This document shows positions 8,880 to 16,673 of a stretch of 34,230 nt of DNA, one piece after another (position 1 is the first letter of the stretch; each line of letters opens with the position of its first letter). A model generated the notes under the pieces. That model saw nothing but the letters and a program-made list of their open reading frames with translations. It did not search any database and was not told where the DNA came from. The translations under genes were made by a program, and so were the position numbers. The DNA is from Alphaproteobacteria bacterium. GTDB taxonomy: Bacteria; Pseudomonadota; Alphaproteobacteria; UBA828. Where the stretch lies: NCBI GenBank assembly GCA_022826665.1, contig JAJDUK010000012.1:1-34230 (forward strand). Direction: 5' to 3'.

Positions 8880-9176
8880 ATGGCATATCGGGTGCTGTTG
8901 GACGAGGCCATGATTGTGGAAATTATCGAGCGTTACGCGAGAGCGCTCGAAATCTCCCCCGCACGAGTCAGTTTCCTTGTTGCCGGAGATGGGAAATTTA
9001 TCAACAGGTTACGGTCCGGTCGCACCTGCACCCTGCGAACTGCGAGGCGGGTAGCGCAGCATCTGTCCGACCAATGGCCAACTGGGGCGGAGTGGCCAGC
9101 TGAAGTCCCGAGACCAACCCCACGCTCAAAGAGTGAACGCGAGGCAACGACCAGAAGGGAAATATCACTTGAATAA
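8880..9176 (+). CDS. Small HTH DNA-binding protein
   Basis: A 98-residue protein with helices around residues 9-23 and a probable HTH at about 25-63: ISPARVSFLVAGDGKFINRL, RSGRTCTLRTARRVAQHLSD. The pattern 'helix, GDGKFINRLRSGR, S/T-LRTA-R' resembles the HTH of the divergent neighbour (GSPEMIRDMRRGHVPSVERL), so the two may bind related sites. The tail is hydrophilic. The ATG at 8880 has no ribosome site, and a second ATG at 8910 follows a GAGG. The earlier start is preferred because a decayed copy 0.3 kb downstream retains the MxYR N-terminus. No effector domain is present. The role is unknown; local gene regulation is inferred. Confidence 0.6.
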   Translation: MAYRVLLDEAMIVEIIERYARALEISPARVSFLVAGDGKFINRLRSGRTCTLRTARRVAQHLSDQWPTGAEWPAEVPRPTPRSKSEREATTRREISLE

Positions 9177-9203
9177 GCCAAATTATTGCCCTATCCTGCG
9201 AAA

Positions 9204-9300
9204 ATGACATACCGATCGCACCTAGGCGAGGTCGCAGTCACCGACATCGTCGAGCGTTTCGCGAGCGCGAGGCGGCGGCCCAGTGGATGTCGCACGCCTC
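9204..9300 (+). pseudogene. Decayed copy of the small HTH gene (internal deletion, frameshift)
   Basis: Translation from ATG 9204 gives MTYRSHLGEVAVTDIVERF, against MAYRVLLDEAMIVEIIERY in the gene at 8880. By eye, 10 of the first 23 residues are identical and several more are conservative. The DNA around 9252-9269 matches 8928-8945 at 16 of 18 bases. The sequence then jumps: GCGAGGCGG followed, one base out of frame, by codons for AQWMSH matches ARRVAQHLSD of the parent gene. The HTH core (about residues 24-52) is thus deleted and a 1-nt shift follows. The frame continues into the lipoprotein gene without function. Confidence 0.6.
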
Positions 9301-9371
9301 GAACAGTCGTCCCGGCCATCAGCTGTCGGAAGAAAACAATCAACAGGACAACCCCGAGAGGAGAAGTGAGA

Positions 9372-9893
9372 ATGATCCATGTCTCGAAAATCGCGGCGGT
9401 CGCTGTGTCGGCTGCCGCTCTCGGCCTCATTGTCGCAGGTTGTCAGCCGCAGGGCGGAACCACTGCGGCCGCGACCGATGAAGCGCCGGCAACCGCAGAA
9501 GCCACGACGGTTGCCGGAGACGCTACGGCCGATGTCATGCCTCCCAAGGAATTGAAGGCGGCTGAGATCAGCGAGCTGTTCGTCGGGAACACGGTCTTCG
9601 GACAACTCGACAGCTGGAAGCTTACGTGGGCTGAGTACTTTGCTCCCGATGGAACGGCAAAGGCGTTGCTTCGGTTCGAAGGCCAGGCTGATCTGAACTT
9701 AGTCGGAAAGCACTATTCCAACGATCGGGGAGAATTTTGCACTGAATACAAAGAGTTACCCGACCAAAAGGTGTTCTGTCACAAACTAATCGTGTTGGCG
9801 GATGGGCTCCACCAACAGGTGTATGCCGACGGCACAAAAGGGGGAATTTACAAGCAGATACTTGAGGGCGAGCAAATCGACGCGTTCAAGTAG
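9372..9893 (+). CDS. Predicted small lipoprotein of unknown function
   Basis: The product (173 aa) has a basic start, a hydrophobic segment and a lipobox ending LIVAGC, with Cys at about residue 20, so it should be lipidated and held in the envelope. An Ala/Thr-rich linker follows. The folded part (about 55-173) reads GNTVFGQLDSWKLTWAEYFAPDG... with later Cys pairs (FCTEYKELPDQKVFC). It loosely resembles small beta-rich periplasmic domains of the DUF995 type; that likeness is tentative. The ATG at 9372 is chosen because AGAGGAG lies 8 nt upstream and the signal peptide then starts cleanly. Its 3' half is AT-richer than neighbouring genes, consistent with an accessory origin. Confidence 0.7.
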   Translation: MIHVSKIAAVAVSAAALGLIVAGCQPQGGTTAAATDEAPATAEATTVAGDATADVMPPKELKAAEISELFVGNTVFGQLDSWKLTWAEYFAPDGTAKALLRFEGQADLNLVGKHYSNDRGEFCTEYKELPDQKVFCHKLIVLADGLHQQVYADGTKGGIYKQILEGEQIDAFK

Positions 9894-9903
9894 GCCTTCT
9901 GTA

Positions 9904-9978
9904 GTCCGCACTAGGAAGCGGACCTTCGCACGCACGAAACTCTTGAAGGGTTGAGCAGGCCCCGTGGAACCTGCTCAA
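9904..9978. terminator. Two hairpins between convergent genes
   Basis: GTCCGC (9904-9909) pairs with GCGGAC (9918-9923), and TTGAGCAGG (9951-9959) pairs perfectly with CCTGCTCAA (9970-9978). They lie between the ends of the convergent lipoprotein and SDR genes and could stop transcription from both sides. Neither has a long U-tract. Confidence 0.45.
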
Positions 9979-10073
9979 TCCTCGACATGCAGCGAGCCCC
10001 AACCACAGGGAGAGATGGGCGCGTGGCCGCTTACCAGCCCGCCCCTCCAGCCCCAGAATCACCTGTGCCGTGC

Positions 10074-10901
10074 CTATTCTGACGCCTCGGCCTCTTCCTC
10101 GGCCGGCTTGGCGTTGTTGCCGGGGCTGCAGCCCCCGCAAACGGTGTGCTCCTGCGCCGTGATGTGGCGGCCGCGATCGCTTGCGAGGAAGACGGCGATG
10201 TCGGCGACGCTGTCGGGGGTCACCAGTGCGCCCAGCATGTTGGCGCGCATGTTCTCCGCGTAGAAGGTCTCGTAGTCGACGCCGAGGTCCGCCGCGATGC
10301 TCCGGTGGGTGTCCTGTGCCATCCTGGTCTCGACCCAGCCGGGGCAGATGGCGTTGACGCGGACGCCGTCGCCGCCGAGCTCGTCCGCGAGGCAGCGCAT
10401 GAAGGCGATGAGCCCGTTCTTCGTCATCGCGTAGGCGCTCCAGCCCGAGGAAGAAGCGCCTGCGCCGATGGAGGAGATGAAGATGATGGATGCGCCCGCC
10501 TCAGACGCCGTGATTGCAGGCAGCGCGGCCTGGGTCACCAGATAGGGGGCCGTGAGGTTGATCTCGACCATGGCGTCCCAGCTGGCGAGGTCCATCTCGA
10601 CCACCTGCTTGCGGACGAAGGTGCCCGCGTTGTTGACCAGGATGTCGAGCCCACCGAGCCGCTCGACGGCGGCAGCGCACATCGGTGCGATAGCCGCGCG
10701 GTCGCGGAGATCGGCCGTGGCGGCGAACGCGCGGCCTCCCGCCGCCTCGATCGCACTGACAGTCGGCCGGGCGCGCTGTTCGCTGCGCGCATGGACCGCC
10801 ACATGCGCCCCCTCGCGCGCGAGGGCCTCTGCGATGGCGGCACCGATGCCGCTTCCCGCCCCGGTAACCAGGGCGCGGCGGCCCCGAAGAGAAGTCTCCA
10901 T
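10074..10901 (-). CDS. Short-chain dehydrogenase/reductase (SDR)
   Basis: A classical SDR of 275 residues with an NAD(P)-binding Rossmann fold. The cofactor motif TGAGSGIG is at 13-20 and NNAG at 90-93. Asn115 and the catalytic Ser144, Tyr157 and Lys161 (SAYAMTKNG) are all present. The block VRVNAICPGWVETRM is typical. The C-terminus ends in a Cys-Gly segment and an acidic Glu/Ala tail. The start at 10901 has GGGAGA about 6 nt upstream on the minus strand. It is divergent from a 2OG-Fe(II) oxygenase across 138 bp. The substrate is unknown; an oxidation step paired with the oxygenase is a guess from proximity. Confidence 0.9.
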   Translation of the reverse strand: METSLRGRRALVTGAGSGIGAAIAEALAREGAHVAVHARSEQRARPTVSAIEAAGGRAFAATADLRDRAAIAPMCAAAVERLGGLDILVNNAGTFVRKQVVEMDLASWDAMVEINLTAPYLVTQAALPAITASEAGASIIFISSIGAGASSSGWSAYAMTKNGLIAFMRCLADELGGDGVRVNAICPGWVETRMAQDTHRSIAADLGVDYETFYAENMRANMLGALVTPDSVADIAVFLASDRGRHITAQEHTVCGGCSPGNNAKPAEEEAEASE

Positions 10902-11039
10902 GTTCGTCTCCCAATAGCGATGATGATGCCGCCGTTCGGCGGATGAGGCACCGACAGGCAAATTGCGCTATAGGCACGCCGTCGTGAACAGCCGGTTCAC
11001 ACTATCATGCCAGAAATGAAGAGCGACGGGGGACGCACC

Positions 11040-12062
11040 ATGGCCACCGAAACACCGTTTCAGATCAGGGAGGGCATGCACGCGCCGGCGGTGCGGCGCG
11101 CGTCGCTTGCAGAGGTGCCCATCGTGGACTTCGGCGCGCTCTATTCGCCGAGCTTGGCCGAGCGCAAGGCCGTGGCGCGGGCGATCCACACCGCCTGTGC
11201 GGGGCCGGGGTTCTTCTACATCGTCAACCATCAGTTCCCGCAAGCGGTGATCGCGCGGGCCCAGGCCGCCATGCAACGCTTCTTCGCGCTCCCGATCGAG
11301 CGGAAGATGCGCAACCACTACCTCGACTGGCCCAACCACCGGGGCTACGTGCCGGCGGGCGGGATCACGGCGGACCACAGCCTCGAGGGCTCAAGCGACA
11401 TCTCGGAGGCCATCGAGATGGCGCACGACCTGCCTGCGGACGATCCCGACCACGTGCGCGGCATCCGCTTCTACGGCCCCAACAACTGGCCGGCGGAACC
11501 GGCTGATTTTCGTTGGGCGCTCGGTACGTATTTCGACTGTCAGCTAGAGCTGGGCCGCCAGATCTTCCGCGCGTTCGAGTACGCTCTGGATGTGGAGGAG
11601 GGCTACTTCACCACCAAGTACACCAAGCCGCTGGCCCGGCTCCGCGTCTGCTACTACGAGCGGCAGCCGGAGCCCCTCGACATCGCCCATATTGGGCTCG
11701 GCGCGCATACCGACTACGAGTGCTTCACCACCGTCTGGCAGGACCAGGAAGGTCTGCAAATGCTGAGCCCGGAGGGCGAGTGGCTGATCGTGCCGCCGGT
11801 GGACGGCAGCTTCGCCGTCAATCTGGGCGATCTTATGCAGCAATGGACCAACGACACGTTCGTCTCGACCATGCACAGGGTCATCAACACCTCAGGCGGC
11901 AGGCGCTACTCCCTGGTGCAGTTCTTCGGCGTCGATTACGACGTGGAGGTCGAGGCGATCCCGAGCTGCGTCGGCCCGGACAATCCGTGGCGCTACGAAC
12001 CAATCAAAGCGGGCGACCACTCGGAGAGAATGGTCGCCCGCACTTACCACTACGACGAATAG
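11040..12062 (+). CDS. 2-oxoglutarate/Fe(II)-dependent oxygenase, isopenicillin-N-synthase-like
   Basis: A 340-residue member of the isopenicillin N synthase/flavanone hydroxylase-like family. The N-terminal DIOX_N part (about 20-135) includes VPIVDFGALY and GPGFFYIVNH. The double-stranded beta-helix core follows, with iron ligands His223 and Asp225 (GAHTDYECFT) and His279 (TMHRVIN), and the 2-oxoglutarate-binding pair Arg289 and Ser291 (GGRRYSLVQFF). All catalytic residues are present, so it should be active. The ATG at 11040 is preferred over one at 11007 because GGGGGA precedes it. Substrate unknown. The convergent neighbour is an OmpA-type gene 25 nt away. Confidence 0.9.
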   Translation: MATETPFQIREGMHAPAVRRASLAEVPIVDFGALYSPSLAERKAVARAIHTACAGPGFFYIVNHQFPQAVIARAQAAMQRFFALPIERKMRNHYLDWPNHRGYVPAGGITADHSLEGSSDISEAIEMAHDLPADDPDHVRGIRFYGPNNWPAEPADFRWALGTYFDCQLELGRQIFRAFEYALDVEEGYFTTKYTKPLARLRVCYYERQPEPLDIAHIGLGAHTDYECFTTVWQDQEGLQMLSPEGEWLIVPPVDGSFAVNLGDLMQQWTNDTFVSTMHRVINTSGGRRYSLVQFFGVDYDVEVEAIPSCVGPDNPWRYEPIKAGDHSERMVARTYHYDE

Positions 12063-12087
12063 AGACCTCTACGGCCTATCGTCGCCA

Positions 12088-12987
12088 TCACTCACCCAGC
12101 GTGACCTCGACCCGCCGGTTGCGGCCGTCACGCACGTTGTCCGCGGTCTTGGCGATCGGCTCCGATTCACCGAGGCCTTCGGCGTCGATCACGAAGCGAC
12201 CTGCGCCCTGTTCGATCATGTAGCCCGCCACCGAGAGAGCGCGCCTCTCGGAAAGACCCAAGTTGTACTTGTCCGGACCCGCGCGGTCGGTATGGCCCCG
12301 AATGATGATCTTGTAGGGCCGCATCACCAGCGCCGCTTCGGTAGCCTCGTCCAGCGTCTGCTTCGCGGCGTTCGACAGCTCCGAACTATCGAAGTCGAAG
12401 AACACCACGTAATAGGTCGCATAGACCGGCTCGGGTTCCGGCTCAGGCTCGGGCTCGGGTGGAGGCGGCGGCGCGGGCCGGATCGCGACCTCGGCGGCGA
12501 TCACCTGGCCATAGAAGGCGTTGCGGCAATCGGCGATGTCGTCGGGCTGGTGCCCTTCCTCCTGCTCCTGCAACCAGCATTCGTAACTGATCTGGGCGCT
12601 GGCAGCGATGGCGGGCGCCTTGCCCTTAGCGCTTCCAAACAGCGCCGCCATGAGTCTGCCTCTCGCCTTTGAGAGCTCTTCCTGCTTGTCGGCTGCAACT
12701 AGGCGCTCGTCGACAGCGGTCGGCCTTACGTCGTCGCCTCTCGCCGCCGCCGCCGCTCTCAGCGCAAAGTGGTCCGAATCCCGAAAGTCGTATTCCGCAC
12801 GCTCCCTTGCCGACAGCTCGACGTAGCCGGCGAAAAGCTGTTGGTTGAATTCCGATCCTTGGGGCTCGAGGTCCTTGACGCCTTCGAGCTCCATTCCGTG
12901 GCACGCGCCGAGCACCGCAGCGAGCCCCACCACTGCGGCAAGGCGGAGCCCTGTCAAAGAGACCCTGCTTCTCTTGAAGATCCTCAT
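12088..12987 (-). CDS. OmpA-family lipoprotein with Pro-Glu linker
   Basis: A 299-residue envelope protein. The N-terminus has a basic region, a hydrophobic stretch and the lipobox LGAC, so lipidation is likely. A helical, alanine- and charge-rich domain follows (about 45-180), then a rigid linker of Pro repeats and alternating Glu-Pro. The C-terminal OmpA-like peptidoglycan-binding domain shows VFFDFDSSELSNAAK, RGHTDRAG, NLGLSERRA and the final GRNRRVEV. It probably tethers the outer membrane to peptidoglycan. The start at 12987 is supported by GGGAGG 7 nt upstream. It is divergent from the secreted LamG-like gene with 177 bp between. The (EP)n run is encoded by a gagccg-type simple repeat and may vary in length. 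Confidence 0.88.
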   Translation of the reverse strand: MRIFKRSRVSLTGLRLAAVVGLAAVLGACHGMELEGVKDLEPQGSEFNQQLFAGYVELSARERAEYDFRDSDHFALRAAAAARGDDVRPTAVDERLVAADKQEELSKARGRLMAALFGSAKGKAPAIAASAQISYECWLQEQEEGHQPDDIADCRNAFYGQVIAAEVAIRPAPPPPPEPEPEPEPEPVYATYYVVFFDFDSSELSNAAKQTLDEATEAALVMRPYKIIIRGHTDRAGPDKYNLGLSERRALSVAGYMIEQGAGRFVIDAEGLGESEPIAKTADNVRDGRNRRVEVTLGE

Positions 12988-13164
12988 GTCACGCCTCCCT
13001 ACTGATGGTTGAACTATAGCGCCTTCCGGCTCGTCGTCGAAAGCACAACGAGTCAAGAAATGCGAGAATTTGGGTCAATTCGTGGCGCAGTCGCTCGACA
13101 ACGCCGGGAAATCCGGGCTAGACCACGGAGCATTGAGGCCATGCAATCTGACCGGAGGCGTTCC

Positions 13165-14172
13165 ATGCTGCGCAGGCTCCTCGTCCCCGTCCTTCTCGCC
13201 AGTGCGATGGCTGTGCCAGCCGCCGCTGATGACGGGTCGCGCTATTCGGAATGGCAACCGGAGGGCGCCGAGGCCACGGACCCCGCCGCGCTCGAGGCGC
13301 TCGCGCGGGAGCTCGAGGCGCTGATCGACCAGGCCGAAGATGCGCGGGCGGCCGACCCGCGTTTTCTCCAGGACCTGCGGGACCTGATCGCCACGCACGT
13401 TACTGACTCCCGACCTCGGATGGCCCTGATCCGTGACGACTTTTCCGATGGCGATTACACGGACGATCCTCGCTGGGAGGTGGTGAGCGGCGACTTCTCG
13501 GTCGACGGTAGGCTCGGCCTGCGCACGACGATTCCGCTTAGCGGGGCCGACGCGGAGGCAATGAGACTCACCCTCGACACCATCCGGGACAAGGGAGATG
13601 AACTCCTCGACAAGGGCGGCGAGCTCTTTGACAAGAGCAAGGACACGATTGGCGACCTGCTGAGCGGCGAAAAGAAGCTCGACGACCTTTGGGGCGGCGA
13701 TGACGACGAGGAGGCGAAGGAAGACACCGGGCCCGCCGGGCCGGAGCCTGCCGAGATCGTCCTGGATGCAGACATTCCCAACGCCTTCGCCCTCGAGCTG
13801 GAGCTGATGTCGGGCATCACGCACAAGGACGCACAGTTCGAGATCGATCTGTTTCAGGGCAGAGCCGGCGCTTCAGGCTATCGCCTCTCCTATCTGCCTG
13901 GCAGCGATCCTGGGCTGGTGCTCTCGCGCTTCAGCCGGCGCGGCGCGGAGGTGATCGGTGAGTCCCGCGACGACCTGAACCTCGAGGACGGCCGCAGCCA
14001 CGCGGTCGCTCTGGTGCGCGACGGCGACGGGACTATGACCACGTCCGTCGACGGTGAGGAGCTTATTCGGGTGAAGAGCAGCGCCCTGGACGACCCGTTC
14101 GGCGGCCTGTCGCTGGTCAACAGCGGTGGCGACTACGCGGTCCGCAGCATCGTGGTCTATGGCGACGAGTAA
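13165..14172 (+). CDS. Secreted LamG-like (concanavalin-fold) protein with heptad insert
   Basis: A 335-residue protein with a signal peptide (MLRRLLVPVLLASAMAVPAAA, cleaved after about residue 22; 21 residues, abbreviated here as MLRRLL...PAAA). A helical segment (about 35-75) is followed by a beta-rich region starting DDFSDGDYTDDPRWEVVSGDF that resembles LamG/DUF1080-type jelly-roll domains. The strands resume after about residue 190 and run to the end. Between them lies a charged helical insert (about 135-185) with heptad-like repeats of the form DKGxEL(L/F)DK. No catalytic residues were recognised, so it may be a binding protein. The ATG at 13165 is chosen for its GGAGG site and because it begins the signal peptide. 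Divergent from the OmpA-type gene. Confidence 0.65.
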   Translation: MLRRLLVPVLLASAMAVPAAADDGSRYSEWQPEGAEATDPAALEALARELEALIDQAEDARAADPRFLQDLRDLIATHVTDSRPRMALIRDDFSDGDYTDDPRWEVVSGDFSVDGRLGLRTTIPLSGADAEAMRLTLDTIRDKGDELLDKGGELFDKSKDTIGDLLSGEKKLDDLWGGDDDEEAKEDTGPAGPEPAEIVLDADIPNAFALELELMSGITHKDAQFEIDLFQGRAGASGYRLSYLPGSDPGLVLSRFSRRGAEVIGESRDDLNLEDGRSHAVALVRDGDGTMTTSVDGEELIRVKSSALDDPFGGLSLVNSGGDYAVRSIVVYGDE

Positions 14173-14211
14173 GAGCCGGCGGCACGCGCGGGCGAGAGGC
14201 ACCGCTAGGGC

Positions 14212-15603
14212 ATGAGCGGAGGGGTACCCGACCGGCCCGCGCCGGGTGCCGCACGGGAGGCGGTCGAGCGATGCCTCAGGCGGATCGAGCAGCTTGATCC
14301 GGCGCTCAACGCCATGGTCACGACCACGGCGGAACGGGCGCGGGAAGAAGCCGATGCCTGCGACCGGGCGGCCGCCGAGGGGCGTTGGCTCGGCCTCCTG
14401 CACGGCATGCCCGTCGCGCTCAAGGACAATATCGAGACCGCAGGCGTGCGCACCACCAGCGGCGCTGCCTACCTCGCCGACCACATCCCCAACAGCGATG
14501 CCCCGGTGGTCGGTCGGCTCAAGGCGCAGGGCGCCGTGCTGATCGGCAAGGCCAATATGCAGGAGTTGGCCTGGGGCGTGGTCTCGACCAACCCGGTGGT
14601 TGGCCAATGCCGCAACCCGTGGAACCCGGCGCGCATACCGGGAGGTTCCAGCGGCGGCTCCGGCGCCGTCGTCGCGGCCGAGATGGCCGAGGCTTCGCTC
14701 GGCACCGACACCGGCGGCTCGGTGCGAATTCCAGCCTCGATGACCGGCGTCGCGGGCCTGCGCCCCACCCATGGACGCATCTCGATCCGCTGCATCACTC
14801 CCGTCAGCGTCGCCCACGATACCGTGGGCCCCATGGCGCGCACCGTGGCGGATGTCGCGCGCCTCTTCGCCGCGCTCGCGGCCTACGACCCGCTCGACCC
14901 GGTCTCGCGGGACATGCCGCTCGACAACTTCCTGCCCCGGCTCGACGACGGAATCGAGGGCGTGCGCATCGGGCTCGCGCGCAACTTCTTCTTCGAGAAC
15001 GTCGACGCCGAAGTCGAGGCCGCGGTCCGGACCGGAGCCCGCACCTTGGAGTCCCTAGGCGCGCAACTCGTTGACGTGACCCTGCCGGGCGCCGAGACCG
15101 CCCAGCGCTGGACCACGATCATGGCCTACGCGGATGCCTGCGCCTACCACAAGGAACGGCTGGATGCCGGCCCCGGCGCGCTCTCCGAGCCCGTCTACGA
15201 GCGTATGATCATGGGCCGCGAGTTCAGCGCCGTGGACTACGCCGAGGCGATGCGCGGGCGCGAGGCATGGCGCCGCGCGCTGGCGCAGGTGTTCGAGGCG
15301 GTCGACGTGTTGCTGGCGCCGACCACGCCCCGGCCAGCGCCACCCATCGCCGACGACCGCAGCCTTCACCGGGCCACGCAGGACGCGACGCGCTTCACCT
15401 ACGGCGGGGCGCTCGCGTCCATTCCGGGTCTTTCGGTCCCCTGCGGTTTCTCCTCGGACGGCCTGCCCATCGGCATGATGCTGGAGGCCGCCTGGGGGGC
15501 GGAGCCGCTGCTCTTCAGGTTAGGCCACGCCTACCAGCAGGCGACGGACTGGCACCTCCGCCGCGCCCCCTGCCTTGACGAGGGCGGCGCAGGCGCCACA
15601 TAG
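14212..15603 (+). CDS. Amidase (amidase-signature family)
   Basis: A 463-residue amidase-signature enzyme hydrolysing a carboxamide bond. The catalytic triad is complete: Lys71 in GMPVALKDNI, the cis-serine Ser146 in GGSSGGSG and the nucleophile Ser170 in GTDTGGSVRIPAS, 24 residues after the cis-serine as in other members. The C-terminal part (LLAPTTPRPAPPIADD, then IPGLSVPCGF) is also typical. It is not necessarily GatA, because gatB and gatC are absent and the length and context suit a catabolic amidase. It begins a same-strand run that continues to 21693, with only 6 nt to the next gene. Substrate unknown. Confidence 0.9.
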   Translation: MSGGVPDRPAPGAAREAVERCLRRIEQLDPALNAMVTTTAERAREEADACDRAAAEGRWLGLLHGMPVALKDNIETAGVRTTSGAAYLADHIPNSDAPVVGRLKAQGAVLIGKANMQELAWGVVSTNPVVGQCRNPWNPARIPGGSSGGSGAVVAAEMAEASLGTDTGGSVRIPASMTGVAGLRPTHGRISIRCITPVSVAHDTVGPMARTVADVARLFAALAAYDPLDPVSRDMPLDNFLPRLDDGIEGVRIGLARNFFFENVDAEVEAAVRTGARTLESLGAQLVDVTLPGAETAQRWTTIMAYADACAYHKERLDAGPGALSEPVYERMIMGREFSAVDYAEAMRGREAWRRALAQVFEAVDVLLAPTTPRPAPPIADDRSLHRATQDATRFTYGGALASIPGLSVPCGFSSDGLPIGMMLEAAWGAEPLLFRLGHAYQQATDWHLRRAPCLDEGGAGAT

Positions 15604-15609
15604 GGGCCC

Positions 15610-16605
15610 ATGAGTGGGACTCCCGCCGCCCCTGCCGCCGCGCCGGCGGACGATGGCGACGCGCACGCACGCCTGATCGTCGAGGAGGCTGCAGCGCGCT
15701 ACTGCGCGGCACGGCGGGCGAAGATCGACGACTTCGTGGACCGCACCTTTTCGCTCTCCGGCACACTCCGGCTCCATCGCCGGGCGCTGGGCTGGGACCT
15801 AGCGCGCTCGCCGGCGAACCTGGCCCTCTCCGCCCCCCACCTTGCGGCGCGGGTCAGCGCCGGGTTCGCGCGGCGCGTTGGCCTCGAGCCGGCGGCCGAC
15901 TGGCTCGATAGCCGACGCTACTTCCTCCAGACCGATGTCGCGCGGGAGCTCGAGTGGCGGCTCTTCACCGAGCTTCTGGAGTTCCCCATCCGACAGGGCG
16001 AGCGCGTGTCGGAACGCGATGCGCTGGCGGAGGAGATCCTGCGCGACCCCCGCATCGCACCGGACAGCGAAGATGCTCTGCAATCGCCGGCTGAGCAGGA
16101 GGCGTTCCGCGCCTGGCTCGCCGGCACCGTGAGCACCTACGAAGGGACGCGGGTTTCGGCGGCTGACCTGACTACCGCGGCAGTGAGCGCCAGCGTCGGC
16201 GCGCTGGCCTTCAAGAAGCTCACGCCTGGGATGTTGTCGCTTGGCCCGGCGACCGCGCAGATGCTGGTGCAGCATGCGGCGATTGCGGGCTTCCCGCTGG
16301 GCAGTGGGGCCGGGGCGCTCTGGTACGGCGTCTTCCCTGCCGCGGCGCCGGCCGCGCTCAGCATTGGTCTCACCGGCGGTCTCCTGGCCGCAGGCGCGGT
16401 GATCGGTGCGTTCTCCGGTGTTGTCACCGACCCGATCCAGCGTGGGCTCGGCCTTCACCAGCGCCGCCTCAGGCGCCTGATCGACTGCCTGGAGCGCGAG
16501 TTGACCGGGCAGGGCGATAGCCGCTTCACCGTGCGCGACCACTACGTCGCCCGCACCCTCGACGTGATCGAGGCGCTGGGCTTGGTCTGGCGCGCCGCGC
16601 GGTAG
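15610..16605 (+). CDS. DUF6635-like membrane-associated protein
   Basis: A 331-residue protein of unknown function. The N-terminal half has a conserved-looking helical region: YCAARRAKIDDFVDRTFSL, LRLHRRALGWDLARSPANL, then DVARELEWRLFTELLEFPIRQG and RDALAEEILRDPRI. This matches my memory of the DUF6635 family of alphaproteobacteria; the label should be treated as tentative. The middle (about 185-275) is hydrophobic with two or three possible membrane segments rich in Gly and Ala. The C-terminal basic helix ends the protein. It follows the amidase by 6 nt, so translation is probably coupled; a transport or membrane-anchoring role for the pathway is only inference. Confidence 0.6.
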   Translation: MSGTPAAPAAAPADDGDAHARLIVEEAAARYCAARRAKIDDFVDRTFSLSGTLRLHRRALGWDLARSPANLALSAPHLAARVSAGFARRVGLEPAADWLDSRRYFLQTDVARELEWRLFTELLEFPIRQGERVSERDALAEEILRDPRIAPDSEDALQSPAEQEAFRAWLAGTVSTYEGTRVSAADLTTAAVSASVGALAFKKLTPGMLSLGPATAQMLVQHAAIAGFPLGSGAGALWYGVFPAAAPAALSIGLTGGLLAAGAVIGAFSGVVTDPIQRGLGLHQRRLRRLIDCLERELTGQGDSRFTVRDHYVARTLDVIEALGLVWRAAR

Positions 16606-16673
16606 CGTCCCTCCGTCGCCCGCAGAGTTGCGCCGTGCTATGACCGGTGCGCTCGCCGCTTGCAGGAGAGACC

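Noticed and set aside
9186-9371. N-terminal extension of the lipoprotein frame up to 9186
   Set aside because: The extension is the decayed HTH copy read through; the signal peptide and ribosome site place the start at 9372.
12430-12475. Short tandem repeat in the OmpA-type gene
   Set aside because: It encodes the Glu-Pro linker of the protein, so it is not a separate regulatory or CRISPR-like repeat.
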